Below, piece after piece: positions 27,586 to 36,991 of a stretch of 64,000 bases of DNA. Below the pieces are notes generated by a model. That model did not search any database, was not told where the DNA came from, and saw only the letters and a program-made list of their open reading frames with translations. Positions within the stretch are counted from its first letter, which is position 1. Each line of letters opens with the position of its first letter. A program made the translations under genes and the position numbers. Source of the stretch: Comamonas sp. BIGb0152 (GTDB lineage Bacteria > Pseudomonadota > Gammaproteobacteria > Burkholderiales > Burkholderiaceae_C); assembly GCF_024809975.1 (NCBI RefSeq), contig NZ_JANUDY010000012.1, positions 54,804-118,803 on the forward strand, written 5' to 3'.

Positions 27586-28869
27586 TTATTCGTTTTTTGC
27601 TGCGCGGCCCACCTGCCAGAAGTAGACCGGCTCGGCCCCGTTGAGCAGCATGTCGCCCACCGACTTGGCCTTGTAGATGACCGGGTTGTGCGAGGCCAGG
27701 GTGCGGGCATTGCGCCAGTGGCGGTCCAGCCGCAGGTCCTCAGCCAGCGCGCTCGACCCGCCCACATCAAACATGCGCGTGGCCGCCTGCAGCACCGCAT
27801 CCACCACCGCCACCTGGGCCTGGGCGGCACGCAGCTCCAGCGCATCGAGCTGGGCCTTGTCCGCGCGCGCGTTGCCGGCCTCGGCGCTGCGCAAAATCGG
27901 GCCCAGCGCCTGGGCCACATCGCGCACCACCAGCTCGCTCATGTAAGCAGTACTGGCCAGCTGGCCCACGATGTGTTGCACCAGCGGGTCATCCTTGGGC
28001 AAGGCGGCAGCGCCATGGCTGAACACACGGCGGCGCGCCTGCACATAGGCCAGGGTGTCGCGGCTGAGCGCGCGGGCGATGCCCGCCAGGCTCGCCAGGT
28101 GGAACAGCTGCGCAAAGGCCACGATGGGCGAGGGCTCACCACTGCGAAACTGCAGCACCGCATGCTCTGGAACCAGCACATCGCGCAAAACGGTGGTGCC
28201 CGAGCCGGTCAAGCGCTGGCCAAAGCCGCGCCAGTCATCAAGCCGCTCCACCCCTTGGGCCTCACCCGCCACCAGCGCATGCGCGCTCTGCTCGGCCTGG
28301 CCGGGCACCACGGTGCGGGCCAGCACGCTGATCCAGTCGGCATACAGGCTGCCGGTGCTGTAGAACTTCTGGCCGTTGAGCCGCCACTGGCCAGGCGCTG
28401 CTCCGTCAGGCACCAAGGTGGTCTGCAGGCTGCCGACGGCCCCCTCGCCCACCTCGGTCGTGGCATTGCCAAAGGTGTCACCACGCGCCACCAAGGGCAG
28501 CCAGTGGCGCTGCGCCTCGGGCGTGCCCTGGTAAAGCACGCGATCCACAAACAAAAAATGCGGCCGCAGGATCTGGGTGAGGTTGGGGTCCGCCTCGGCC
28601 AGGTCCACCAGCAAGGCCACCAACTGCTCCAGCGATGCGCCACTGCCGCCCAAGGCCTTTGGCAAGCGCAGGGCGGTAAAGCCACTCTCGCGCAGCCATT
28701 GCAGCGGTGCATGGGCGAGGGTGCGGCGGTGCTCGCGCTCGGCAGCGCCCTCGGCAATACGCGCAAACACCGGCGCAAAGCGCTGCTGCAGCGCGGCCAG
28801 GCTCGGGGCGTTGGCATCGGCGGCCTCAGCAGCTTCGGGCACGGGGCGTGTCAGCGTGGCCTGGCTCAT
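27586..28869 (-). CDS. Acyl-CoA-dehydrogenase-fold flavin monooxygenase (MsuC/DszC-like)
   Basis: The 427-residue protein has the acyl-CoA dehydrogenase fold (RESGFTALRLPKALGGSG, then the LNGQKFYSTGSLYADW middle domain and a C-terminal helical bundle). In this branch the flavin reacts with oxygen, and family members such as MsuC and DszC oxygenate sulfinates or thiophenes. It lies directly upstream of the FMN reductase and SsuD-like genes, as in the msuEDC operon. ATG 28869 overlaps the preceding binding-protein gene by four bases. Confidence 0.85.
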   Translation of the reverse strand: MSQATLTRPVPEAAEAADANAPSLAALQQRFAPVFARIAEGAAEREHRRTLAHAPLQWLRESGFTALRLPKALGGSGASLEQLVALLVDLAEADPNLTQILRPHFLFVDRVLYQGTPEAQRHWLPLVARGDTFGNATTEVGEGAVGSLQTTLVPDGAAPGQWRLNGQKFYSTGSLYADWISVLARTVVPGQAEQSAHALVAGEAQGVERLDDWRGFGQRLTGSGTTVLRDVLVPEHAVLQFRSGEPSPIVAFAQLFHLASLAGIARALSRDTLAYVQARRRVFSHGAAALPKDDPLVQHIVGQLASTAYMSELVVRDVAQALGPILRSAEAGNARADKAQLDALELRAAQAQVAVVDAVLQAATRMFDVGGSSALAEDLRLDRHWRNARTLASHNPVIYKAKSVGDMLLNGAEPVYFWQVGRAAKNE

Positions 28870-29702
28870 GGTGCGGCTTTCGCGGTGTTTTTCCAAGGCA
28901 GCGAGTAGAGCTTGGGGTCATCGGCAAACGAGGCACTGATTTGCTTGGCGACCGCGGGCGATGCCTGGTAGATCTGCACAAACTGCGCAATGCGCGGGTC
29001 TTGCTTGCGGTCGCTGCGGGCCACAAAGCGGATGGCGTAATACAGGTCATCGACAGTGGAGTACAGCAGCGCGCGGCTGGCCAGCTCGCGCTGGCCGGCG
29101 TTGACCAGGTGGGCCGGGTAGCCCTGGGCGAGGGCCACATCGTCAAGCGCCCGCACCAGCTGCGGGCCTTCCACCTCCAGCAGCTTGAGCTTGCGCGGGT
29201 TGCCCACCACATCGTTCACGCTGGCCTTGGCGCCCACGCCAGGGCGCAGCTGGATGAGCCCTGCCGTCTGCAGCAGCAGCAGGCCCCGGGCCTGGTTGAC
29301 CGGGTCATTGGCCACCCCGACCGAAGCGCCCACCGGGATATCGGCCAGCGCTGCATGCTTTTTGGAATACAGGCCGATATTGGGCAGCAGGCCCAGGCCC
29401 ACGCTCTCAATCTTGTAGCCCCGGTCGCGGATGGCATTGTCCAAAAACGCCTGGTGCTGGAAGTAGTTGATATCGATATCGCCCGCATCCAGCGCGGTGT
29501 TGGGCGTGGTCCAGTCGGTGAACTCGATCACCTGCACCTCCAGCCCGGCCTGGCGCGCCTCCTTGGCTGCCACCTGCACCGAGTCGGCGAGCGACCCGGG
29601 GGTGACCCCAATCTTCAACGGTGCAGCAGCAGCGGTGGCTACCACCAATGCGCCAGCGCCCAGCGCCAGCAGGTATTTTTTCAGCGCAAATGTCTTCATC
29701 AT
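28866..29702 (-). CDS. MetQ/NlpA-family binding protein (fifth copy)
   Basis: This 278-residue periplasmic binding protein has the NlpA signatures IGVTPGSLADSVQVAAKEA, EFTDWTTPNTALDAGDIDINYFQHQAFLDN and VANDPVNQARGLLLL. The signal peptide ends AAAAPLK with no lipobox Cys, so it should be soluble and not lipid-anchored as in E. coli MetQ. A second ATG at 29699 has better spacing (five bases) from AGGAG and may be the true start. It overlaps the MsuC-like oxygenase gene, which suggests it binds that enzyme's substrate or a precursor. Confidence 0.9.
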   Translation of the reverse strand: MMKTFALKKYLLALGAGALVVATAAAAPLKIGVTPGSLADSVQVAAKEARQAGLEVQVIEFTDWTTPNTALDAGDIDINYFQHQAFLDNAIRDRGYKIESVGLGLLPNIGLYSKKHAALADIPVGASVGVANDPVNQARGLLLLQTAGLIQLRPGVGAKASVNDVVGNPRKLKLLEVEGPQLVRALDDVALAQGYPAHLVNAGQRELASRALLYSTVDDLYYAIRFVARSDRKQDPRIAQFVQIYQASPAVAKQISASFADDPKLYSLPWKNTAKAAP

Positions 29703-29725
29703 CTCTCCTCTTGGGGTTGGTGCGC

Positions 29726-30532
29726 TTACTTCAGCCAGGGCAGGCTGTAGAAGCGGCTTTCATTGGCGTACGACGTGTGGATCTGCTGGCGCACCGCCTG
29801 GGATTGCTGGTAGATATCGATGAACTTGCGCACCCGCGCGTCCTTGACGTTGTCGGCCCGGGTGACAAAGTGGATGGCCCAGAAGGCATCCGAGCCCACG
29901 CTGTAGTACAGCCCCTTGCGGGCGGTCTCCAGCTGGCCCGCCTGCAGCAGGCCGCCCAGGCTCACCACGGTGATGTCAGCGTCATCCAGCGCCCGCGCCA
30001 GCTGGGGGCCGGCCACCTCGATGAACTTGAGCTTCTTGGGGTTGCTGGCGATGTCGTCGATCTGTGCCAACTGGGGCGCATTGGCACGCAAGGTCAGCAG
30101 GCCCGCATCGCGCAAGGTAGCAATGGCCCGCGCCTGATTGGAGGTGTCATTGGCCAGCGCTACGCTGGCGCCACTGGGCAGGCTCTCCAGGCTTTTGTAG
30201 CGCTTGGAGAAGATGCCGATGTTGCCGCGCGAGCCGACGGCCACGGCGCGCAGATCCTGGCGGTTTTCGCGGTTGAAAGTGTCTAAAAATGCCTGGTGCT
30301 GGTAGTAGTTCAGATCCAGATCGCGGTTGACCAGCGCGGTATTGGGCAACGTCCAGTCGGTGAACTCGACAATCTGCACATCCAGGCCCTGGGCCTTGGC
30401 TTCGCGCGCGGCAATCTGGGCCGAATCGGCGAGCGAGCCGGGCGTGACACCGATGCGCAGTGGCTGGGCCTGGGCGGCACCCAGGGTGGCGAGCGACAGC
30501 AGCAGGGCTGTCAATGTGGGGAAAAACTTCAT
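29726..30532 (-). CDS. MetQ/NlpA-family binding protein (fourth copy)
   Basis: The 268-residue protein has the NlpA motifs IGVTPGSLADSAQIAAREA, VEFTDWTLPNTALVNRDLDLNYYQHQAFLDTF and ends YSLPWLK. A Sec signal peptide cleaved after GAAQAQ replaces the lipobox. It is more divergent than the other copies in the ligand-pocket region (NRENRQDLRAVAVGSRGNIG). ATG 30532 is preferred to an in-frame TTG. It is 26 bases downstream of an NtaA/DmoA-type monooxygenase and 23 bases upstream of the next binding-protein gene. Confidence 0.9.
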   Translation of the reverse strand: MKFFPTLTALLLSLATLGAAQAQPLRIGVTPGSLADSAQIAAREAKAQGLDVQIVEFTDWTLPNTALVNRDLDLNYYQHQAFLDTFNRENRQDLRAVAVGSRGNIGIFSKRYKSLESLPSGASVALANDTSNQARAIATLRDAGLLTLRANAPQLAQIDDIASNPKKLKFIEVAGPQLARALDDADITVVSLGGLLQAGQLETARKGLYYSVGSDAFWAIHFVTRADNVKDARVRKFIDIYQQSQAVRQQIHTSYANESRFYSLPWLK

Positions 30533-30558
30533 GGCTGCTTTCAAAAAAATCTCGGTGC

Positions 30559-31917
30559 TTATCGGCGCTGCTGCGCGCCGGGGTGGTTGGCGGGTAGGCC
30601 ATCGCCACGGCCAAACAGCTTGTGGCGCAGGCTGCCCTCTTCGTAGCGCGTGCGGTAGCGGCCCCGGTTTTGCAGCTCGGGCACGGCCAGGCGGGCAAAG
30701 TCCTCCCAGGTCTCGGGCACGACGATGCGGGTGAGATTGAAGCCATCGATCTCGCCGACATCCAGCCAGCGCTCCAGCGCATCGGCCACCTGCTGCGGGT
30801 CGCCCACGATGGTGTTGTAGCGGCTGCCCAGGCTGAACTGTTCGAGCAGCTTGCGCCGCGTGGTCAGCCCTTGCTGCTGGGCGGCCTGCACGGCAGACTG
30901 GATGGCATTGCCCTGGCCGTAGACGATGGGCTCGTCCAGGTCGTACTGCGCAAAATCCACGCCGGTGCTGGCGGCAAAATGCGCCAGGCCCCCTTCGGCG
31001 CTGGCATAGGCCAGGTAGTCGGCGTATTTCTCCTCGGCCTCGGCCTGGGTGGGTGCCACCACCACGGCCGCGCCCACATAGATCTTGATGTCATCGGCCC
31101 TGCGCCCAGCGGCCACCGCCGCAGCACGCAGCTTGCGCGAGGCATCCCTGGCCGCCTCAGGCGTGCGCGCACCGATAAAGATGCCCTCCCCATGCTGGCC
31201 GGCAAACTGCAGCCCGCGCTGCGAGGTGCCGGCCTGGAACAGCAGCGGCGTGCGCTGCGGCGAGGGGGCGCTCATGTGGATGGCATTGGCGCGGTAGAAC
31301 GGGCCATCGTGCACGACAGGGTGCACCTTGTCCGGCAGGGTGTGGATGCGGCGCGCCTTGTCGGCGATCACGGCGCCCTCCTCCCAGCTGCCTTCCCAGA
31401 ACTTGTAGGCCAGGGCCAAAAAATCATCTGCCCGGTCATAGCGGCTGTCATGGTCGGCCAGGCCGTCCTGGCCCAGGCCGCGCGCGCCGCTGTCCACATA
31501 GCCGGTGACGATGTTCCAGCCAATGCGGCCATTGCTGAGCTGGTCCAAAGTGCTGACATCGCGGGCAAAGGTGTAGGGGTGGTGGGCGTTGACCGTCGCC
31601 GTCAGCCCAAAGCCCAGGTGCTCGGTCACCGCCGCCATGGCTGACACCAGCAGCCAGGGGTTGTTCACCGGCAGCTGGATGGCCTCGCGCAGGGTCAGGT
31701 CCACCCCGCGCTGGTAGACGTCGTAGTAGCCCACCACGTCGGCTATGAAGAGGCCGTCAAACAGGCCCTTCTCCAGCAGCTTGGCAATATCGGTCCAGTA
31801 CTTGAGCGTGTGGTACTGGGTGGACTGGTCGCGCGGATGCGTCCACAGGCCGTGGTGGATATGGCCCACGCAGTTCATGTTGAACGCGTTGACATGCATG
31901 ATTTTTTTGTCAGTCAT
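30559..31917 (-). CDS. NtaA/DmoA-family FMN-dependent monooxygenase (second copy)
   Basis: The 452-residue LLM flavoprotein has the family signatures AFNMNCVGHIHHGLWTHPRD, VTEHLGFGLTATVNAHHPYT, GRIGWNIVTGYVDSGARGLG and RTPLLFQAGTSQRGLQFA. Relatives oxidise nitrilotriacetate, dimethyl sulfide (DmoA) or dibenzothiophene sulfone (DszA) with FMNH2 from a separate reductase. Surrounded by binding-protein genes and sulfur oxygenases, a C-S bond-cleaving role is likely. The substrate is unknown. Confidence 0.9.
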   Translation of the reverse strand: MTDKKIMHVNAFNMNCVGHIHHGLWTHPRDQSTQYHTLKYWTDIAKLLEKGLFDGLFIADVVGYYDVYQRGVDLTLREAIQLPVNNPWLLVSAMAAVTEHLGFGLTATVNAHHPYTFARDVSTLDQLSNGRIGWNIVTGYVDSGARGLGQDGLADHDSRYDRADDFLALAYKFWEGSWEEGAVIADKARRIHTLPDKVHPVVHDGPFYRANAIHMSAPSPQRTPLLFQAGTSQRGLQFAGQHGEGIFIGARTPEAARDASRKLRAAAVAAGRRADDIKIYVGAAVVVAPTQAEAEEKYADYLAYASAEGGLAHFAASTGVDFAQYDLDEPIVYGQGNAIQSAVQAAQQQGLTTRRKLLEQFSLGSRYNTIVGDPQQVADALERWLDVGEIDGFNLTRIVVPETWEDFARLAVPELQNRGRYRTRYEEGSLRHKLFGRGDGLPANHPGAQQRR

Positions 31918-31967
31918 AGCCGGTGTCGGTGAAGGCAGTCAGTGAGCGCAGTAGGTGGGGTGCGCGA

Positions 31968-32831
31968 TCACCACGATGGGAGGACCACGCCATTGAAGGC
32001 CTGCTGGATATAGCTGCGCACCTCGTCAGTGCGGTAGGCGGCCACCAGCTGCGGCACCCAGGGGGCGTTGCGGTTTTTCTCCTGCACCGCAATCAGGCAG
32101 ACATAGGGGCTGTCGCCACCCTCGACCAACAGCGAGTCCTTGGTCGGGTTGAGCCCCGCCTTGTAGGCGTAGTCGGCATTGATGGCGGCCAGGTCCACAT
32201 CGTCCATCGCACGCACCAGCATCGGCGATTCCAGCTCTACAAAGCGCAGCTTGCGCGGGTTGTCTGTGATGTCTTGGGTCGAGGCAAACACGCCCTTGAT
32301 CGGGTCGATGCCGGGCTTAAGTTTGATGAGCCCGCCCTTCTCCAACAGCAGCAGCACACGCCCACCATTGGCCGGGTCGTTGGGCAGCGCAATCTGCGCG
32401 CCCACCGGCACGTCTTCGAGCCGCTTGTAGCGCTTGGAGAACAGCGCAATCGGGCCCACCCAGGTACGGCCAAATCCCACCAGCTTGTAGCCACGTGCGC
32501 GGATCGCTGCCTGCAAAAACGGACCATGCTGGAAGCTGTTGGCATCCAGATCGCCCGCATCCAGTGCGGCATTGGGCATCACATAGTCGCTGAAGGACAC
32601 GATCTCGATCTTGAGGCCATAGTCGCGCTCGGCCACCTTCTTGACGGCCTCAAACACCTGCTCATGCGGGCCCGAGGTGACCCCGACTTTCAGTACTTTG
32701 GTGGTTGCCGGTACGGCGGCCCGGGCCGTGCTGCGCCAGGCCCCCGTGGCCAGCGCGGCGCCTGCCGCCAGCGACGTGGACAGAAAACGCCGGCGTTGGC
32801 CCGGCAGCGGAGATGTAGGGTTCTGAGACAT
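31968..32831 (-). CDS. MetQ/NlpA-family binding protein with Tat-like signal (third copy)
   Basis: This 287-residue protein has a twin-arginine-like signal (GQRRRFLSTS, residues 11-20), followed by an Ala-rich hydrophobic segment and ARAAVP cleavage site. NlpA motifs follow: VGVTSGPHEQVFEAVKKVA, FSDYVMPNAALDAGDLDANSFQHGPFLQ and ALPNDPANGGRVLLLLEKGG. Other copies in the array use Sec signals. Tat export implies folding or cofactor binding in the cytoplasm, or a misleading N terminus. It lies between two NtaA/DmoA-type oxygenases. Confidence 0.88.
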   Translation of the reverse strand: MSQNPTSPLPGQRRRFLSTSLAAGAALATGAWRSTARAAVPATTKVLKVGVTSGPHEQVFEAVKKVAERDYGLKIEIVSFSDYVMPNAALDAGDLDANSFQHGPFLQAAIRARGYKLVGFGRTWVGPIALFSKRYKRLEDVPVGAQIALPNDPANGGRVLLLLEKGGLIKLKPGIDPIKGVFASTQDITDNPRKLRFVELESPMLVRAMDDVDLAAINADYAYKAGLNPTKDSLLVEGGDSPYVCLIAVQEKNRNAPWVPQLVAAYRTDEVRSYIQQAFNGVVLPSW

Positions 32832-32850
32832 GGGATTTCCTGGGGAGCGA

Positions 32851-34293
32851 TCAAGCCAAGGCCTGGGCGTGTTGAGTAGAGACAGATGGCGATGCCTGGG
32901 CACCACCGCCTTGGACGGACTGGCGAAACTGCTGCGCATGGTGGTGATCCGGCAGGCGATCCCCTTGGCCAAATAATTTGTGACGCATGCTGCCGGGCGC
33001 GTAAGCGCTCTTGTGCAGGCCCCGCGACTGCAGCTCGGGGACGACCAGGTCAATAAAGTCGCCAAAGCACTCGGGCACCACGGTGCGGGCGAGGTTGAAG
33101 CCATCAACACCCGCCTCGTCCACCCAGGACTGCATCTCGTCGGCGATCTGCTGGGCATCGCCGACGACGGTGGCATAGCGCCCGCCCAAGGCCAGCTCAT
33201 CGAGCAAGTCGCCCAGGCGGTAGTCCTCGCGGCCATTGGCCAGGCGCTTGATCGAGTTCTCGATGCCATTGCTGCGGTGCTGCTGCAGCAGCGGCGTGTC
33301 GCGCTGGTAGGTGGAGAAATCAATGCCGGCGGTGGCAGACAAATGCGCCAGTGCGGCCTCGGGGCTGGCATAGCGGCAGTACTCCTGGTACTTTTCCTGG
33401 GCCTGGCGCGTGGTGGCGCCAACCACTGGGGTCATGCCCACCAGCACCCTGATGTCGCCCGGCTGGCGGCCGGCACGCACGGCCTCCGCCCGCAACTGGC
33501 GCACCAGCGCGGCGGTGGCGTCTTTGTCCTGGATCGCCATAAACACGCATTCGGCATGGCGCGCGGCAAACTGCAGGCCCCGGCCAGAGCTGCCCGCCTG
33601 CAGCAGCACGGGCGTGCGCTGCGGCGAGGGTTCGCTCAGGTGGTAGCCATCGACCTGAAAATGCGGGCCGCTGTGCTGCACACGCCGCACCTGCTGCGGG
33701 TCGGCATAGATGCGGCCTGCACGGTCGCGCCGCACGGCGCTGTCGCTCCAGCTGCCTTCCCAGAGCTGGTAGAGCACGTCCATGAACTCATCGGCGCGGT
33801 CATAGCGGGCATCGTGCGCCAGCTGTTGCCGCTGGCCCATGGCACGGGCGGCCGAGTCGAGGTAGCCGGTGACGATGTTCCAGCCAATGCGCCCCTGGGT
33901 CAGGTGGTCCAAGGTAGAAAAGCGCCGCGCCAGCAGATAGGGCTGCTCGTAGCTGAGATTGACCGTCACGCCAAAGCCCAGGTGCTCGGTCACCGCGGCC
34001 ATCGCAGGCACCACCAGGGTCGGGTCATTGATCGGCAACTGCACCGACTCGCGCAGAGTCACATCAACGGACTGCTGGTAGGTGTCGTAGGCGCCAATGA
34101 TGTCGGCGATAAAGAGGCCGTCAAACAGGCCGCGCTCCAGCTCCTTGGCCAAGCGGGTCCAGTAGTCCAGCCGTTGGTAGTGGCTCGATTGGTCGCGCGG
34201 ATGCGTCCACAGCCCATGGTTGATATGGCCAACGCTGGCCATGTTGAAGGCATTGAGGATGATGGGCGCCCGCGCGCTGGTTGGGCTGGCCAT
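32851..34293 (-). CDS. NtaA/DmoA-family FMN-dependent monooxygenase (first copy)
   Basis: The 480-residue LLM flavoprotein shares family motifs with the second copy (AFNMASVGHINHGLWTHPRD, GRIGWNIVTGYLDSAARAMGQ, TPVLLQAGSSGRGLQFAARH) but has clear differences elsewhere, so it probably acts on a different substrate. I choose ATG 34293, seven bases after GGAG, over the GTG just before it. It overlaps the SfnB-like gene stop by one base, so translational coupling is expected. Confidence 0.9.
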   Translation of the reverse strand: MASPTSARAPIILNAFNMASVGHINHGLWTHPRDQSSHYQRLDYWTRLAKELERGLFDGLFIADIIGAYDTYQQSVDVTLRESVQLPINDPTLVVPAMAAVTEHLGFGVTVNLSYEQPYLLARRFSTLDHLTQGRIGWNIVTGYLDSAARAMGQRQQLAHDARYDRADEFMDVLYQLWEGSWSDSAVRRDRAGRIYADPQQVRRVQHSGPHFQVDGYHLSEPSPQRTPVLLQAGSSGRGLQFAARHAECVFMAIQDKDATAALVRQLRAEAVRAGRQPGDIRVLVGMTPVVGATTRQAQEKYQEYCRYASPEAALAHLSATAGIDFSTYQRDTPLLQQHRSNGIENSIKRLANGREDYRLGDLLDELALGGRYATVVGDAQQIADEMQSWVDEAGVDGFNLARTVVPECFGDFIDLVVPELQSRGLHKSAYAPGSMRHKLFGQGDRLPDHHHAQQFRQSVQGGGAQASPSVSTQHAQALA

Positions 34294-35549
34294 CACAGCG
34301 CTCCGTGGCGCGGTGGCAGCACGCCGCTCAGCGCATAGTTGCCGATGGCATGGTATTTCCAGCGCACCGGGTCATGCAGGGTATGGGTGCGCACATTGCG
34401 CCAATAGCTGTCAAAGCCATGCTCGGCAAAGGTGGCCGAGGTACCACCCAGCTCCAGCAGCTTGTTGGCCGCCAGCAGGCCGGCAGAATGCGCCAGCGCA
34501 CGCGCCTGCGCCACGGCTACCGAGGCGGCGGCCACCGTGTGGGCGGTGGGTTCTTGCTGCGCAGCATCGACCAAGCTGCCCGAGCGCCGCAGCAGCGCGC
34601 GCGCCGCATGCAGGCGCAGCTCCACATTGCCCAGCGCCTGCAGGGTCAAGGGGTCATCGCTCGCCTGCACCACGCCGGCATCCACCCAGGCGCGCGACTG
34701 GCTGCGCACAAAGGGCAAGGTGGCGCGCAGCGCGCCCTCGCCAATGCCCAGGTCGATGGCGGCGTGGATGATCTGCGCAAACGGGCCGATGGTGCTGGGG
34801 CTGTCAAAGCTCGATTGGAAAGGCACGATCCAGGCCTCATCAATGGCGACGTTCTCCAGCAGCACCGAGCCGCTGCCGGTGACCCGCTGGCCCATGCCGT
34901 CCCAGTCGTCAATCACCGTCACGCCCGGGGCCGTGCGCGGCACAAACACCATCACACTGACGGGCTCCTGGGCCTCGTCGATCACCTGCATGGTCTGCAC
35001 CGGAATCCAGTGCGCAAAGATGGCGCCGGTGCAGTAGAACTTGCGGCCATTGAGCACCCAGCCCGACGCGCCCCGCTCCAACCGCGAACGGCGGCGGTAG
35101 TCGCGGTGGCCGATCTCGGACAGCGCATTGCCAAAGCGCTCGCCCGCCTGCACCCGCTCGTAGAAAAAGCGCTGCTGCGCTTCACTGCCGCCCACACGCA
35201 GCACCTCTAGCGCATAAAAATGGTTCTGCGGAATATGGCCCAGCGAGCCATCGGCTGCGGCCACGGTGGCGATCAGCTGCGCAACGGTCCAGGCGCTGGC
35301 CTGCAGGCCGCCATAGGCGCGCGGCACGGTAATGGCCCAGAGGCCGCTGTCGCTGTAGGCCTCGATTTCAGCCCAGGGCAGGCGGCGCTCGCGGTCGCGC
35401 AGCACCGCATCACCGGCCCAGGCATCGGCCAGCTGCTGGGCCTGTTGCAGTGCGGCCTGCTCGCTGGCAAACACGGGGGGGCGCTGGCGTGGTGCGGGGG
35501 CGGGGGCCACCGGGTTGGCAGCGGCGATCACAGGGGGAGAGGTAGTCAT
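34293..35549 (-). CDS. SfnB-family sulfur acquisition oxidoreductase (second copy)
   Basis: The 418-residue acyl-CoA dehydrogenase-fold protein has the SfnB-type pattern: RDRERRLPWAEIEAYSDSGL, ITVPRAYGGLQAS, SLGHIPQNHFYALEVLR, LNGRKFYCTGAIFAHW and a terminal block with HDPVRWKYHAIGNYALSG. SfnB-family genes are induced in sulfur limitation and sit in sulfonate or sulfone operons; the reaction is not established. It overlaps the downstream NtaA/DmoA-type gene. Confidence 0.88.
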   Translation of the reverse strand: MTTSPPVIAAANPVAPAPAPRQRPPVFASEQAALQQAQQLADAWAGDAVLRDRERRLPWAEIEAYSDSGLWAITVPRAYGGLQASAWTVAQLIATVAAADGSLGHIPQNHFYALEVLRVGGSEAQQRFFYERVQAGERFGNALSEIGHRDYRRRSRLERGASGWVLNGRKFYCTGAIFAHWIPVQTMQVIDEAQEPVSVMVFVPRTAPGVTVIDDWDGMGQRVTGSGSVLLENVAIDEAWIVPFQSSFDSPSTIGPFAQIIHAAIDLGIGEGALRATLPFVRSQSRAWVDAGVVQASDDPLTLQALGNVELRLHAARALLRRSGSLVDAAQQEPTAHTVAAASVAVAQARALAHSAGLLAANKLLELGGTSATFAEHGFDSYWRNVRTHTLHDPVRWKYHAIGNYALSGVLPPRHGAL

Positions 35550-35622
35550 GGTGGTGGCTCATGGGCTTGGCAGCAGCATGGCGCTGGCCTGGCCCGTCAA
35601 AGTCGTTGTGCGGTGCGGCGGC

Positions 35623-36885
35623 TCAGTTCCACTGGTGGCGGCGCGGGGCGCGGCCATTGAGTAGGTAGTTGCCCAGCAGGTGGTATTTCCAGCGCACCGG
35701 GTCGTGCAAGGTGTGCACGCGGGCATTGCGCCAAAAGCGGTCCAGGTTGTAGCCGGCGCGGGCAGACGAGGTGCCACCCAGCTCCAGCAGGCGCTCGCTG
35801 GCGTTCAGCGCGGCCTCGGTGGTCAAAATCTTGGCGCGCGCCACGGCGACGGATGCCTGCGCGCTGCTCTCGTCGGTGACGGGTTGCGCAGCAAATGCAT
35901 CGAGCTGCTGCGCAGCATCCAGCAGCACCTCGCGTGCTGCATCCAGCTCCACCTGCAGCTGGCCAAACTCCTGGATGATGTAGGGGTCCTGCCAGGCATG
36001 CTCCACGCCCGAATGCACCCAGGCGCGTGTCTTGTCCCTCACAAACTGGCGTGCCTCGTCAAACGCGCCCTGGGCAATGCCCATGTCGATGGCGGCTTGC
36101 AGAATCTGTGACACCGGGCCGGAGAGGGTCGGTCGGTCCTTGAGCGCATGCAGCGCAATCACATCGCGCGGCTCGACCTCGACATCGCTCAGCACCACAC
36201 CGCCGCTGGCGGTGGTCTTCTGGCCAAAGGCGTTCCAGTTGTCGATGATCTGCACACCCGGCGCCGTGCGGCGCACCCAGACCTGCACGGGGCGCTGCGC
36301 CTCGTCCTCGGCGCGGAAGGGCACCCAATGGGCGAACAGCGAGCCGGTGGAGTAATAGCGCGTGCCATTCACCAGCAGGCGGCCATCGGCCGTCTGGCGC
36401 AGGTTGGCGGTGGCATCGCTCAGCTGGGCGGCGCGGCCCTTGCGCTCAGGCCCGGCATTGCCCAGCCGGTGGCCGCTCAGCACATCGGCAAACCAGCGGC
36501 TTTGCTGCGCGGGGCTGGCAGTATCACGCAGGTTCTGCACCAGCGCAAAGTGGTTCTGCGGAATCTGGCCCAGCGAGGCATCGGCCGCGCTGATGATGGC
36601 AAATACCTGCACAACGGTATGCCAGCTGGCCTGCAACCCGCCGTGGCTGCGCGGCACTGTTATGCCACCCAGGCCGCTGGCGGTGTAGCGCTCGATCTCG
36701 TCCCAGGGCAGCAGGCGTTCGCTGTCGCGCCGGGCTGCGCCACCGCGAAAGCTCTCGGCCACCGCTGTAGCGACCTGCAAGGCCTCGGTCTCGCTGCGGA
36801 TCTGCGCGGGCTGGCTGGGCGGCAAAGGCAGGCGGGTGGGGGTATCAATGGGCAAGGCTTCGCCCTGGGCAACCGCTGAAGTCAT
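35623..36885 (-). CDS. SfnB-family sulfur acquisition oxidoreductase (first copy)
   Basis: The 420-residue protein has the same fold and motifs as the neighbour copy (RDSERLLPWDEIERYTASGL, ITVPRSHGGLQAS, SLGQIPQNHFALVQNLR, VNGTRYYSTGSLFAHW, HDPVRWKYHLLGNYLLNG), but differs at many positions, so these are divergent paralogues and not a recent duplication. ATG 36885 is preferred to an in-frame start far upstream that would overlap the metI region. It follows metI by 106 bases. Confidence 0.88.
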   Translation of the reverse strand: MTSAVAQGEALPIDTPTRLPLPPSQPAQIRSETEALQVATAVAESFRGGAARRDSERLLPWDEIERYTASGLGGITVPRSHGGLQASWHTVVQVFAIISAADASLGQIPQNHFALVQNLRDTASPAQQSRWFADVLSGHRLGNAGPERKGRAAQLSDATANLRQTADGRLLVNGTRYYSTGSLFAHWVPFRAEDEAQRPVQVWVRRTAPGVQIIDNWNAFGQKTTASGGVVLSDVEVEPRDVIALHALKDRPTLSGPVSQILQAAIDMGIAQGAFDEARQFVRDKTRAWVHSGVEHAWQDPYIIQEFGQLQVELDAAREVLLDAAQQLDAFAAQPVTDESSAQASVAVARAKILTTEAALNASERLLELGGTSSARAGYNLDRFWRNARVHTLHDPVRWKYHLLGNYLLNGRAPRRHQWN

Positions 36886-36991
36886 TCGGTGCTTTCTGGA
36901 TGGGTTCGGAGAGAGACAGGCCAGAGACACGCCCTGGCCTGCAGACCACGGCACTGCGCCGTGGTGGGCGGTTGTCAGAACGTTTTGTCGT

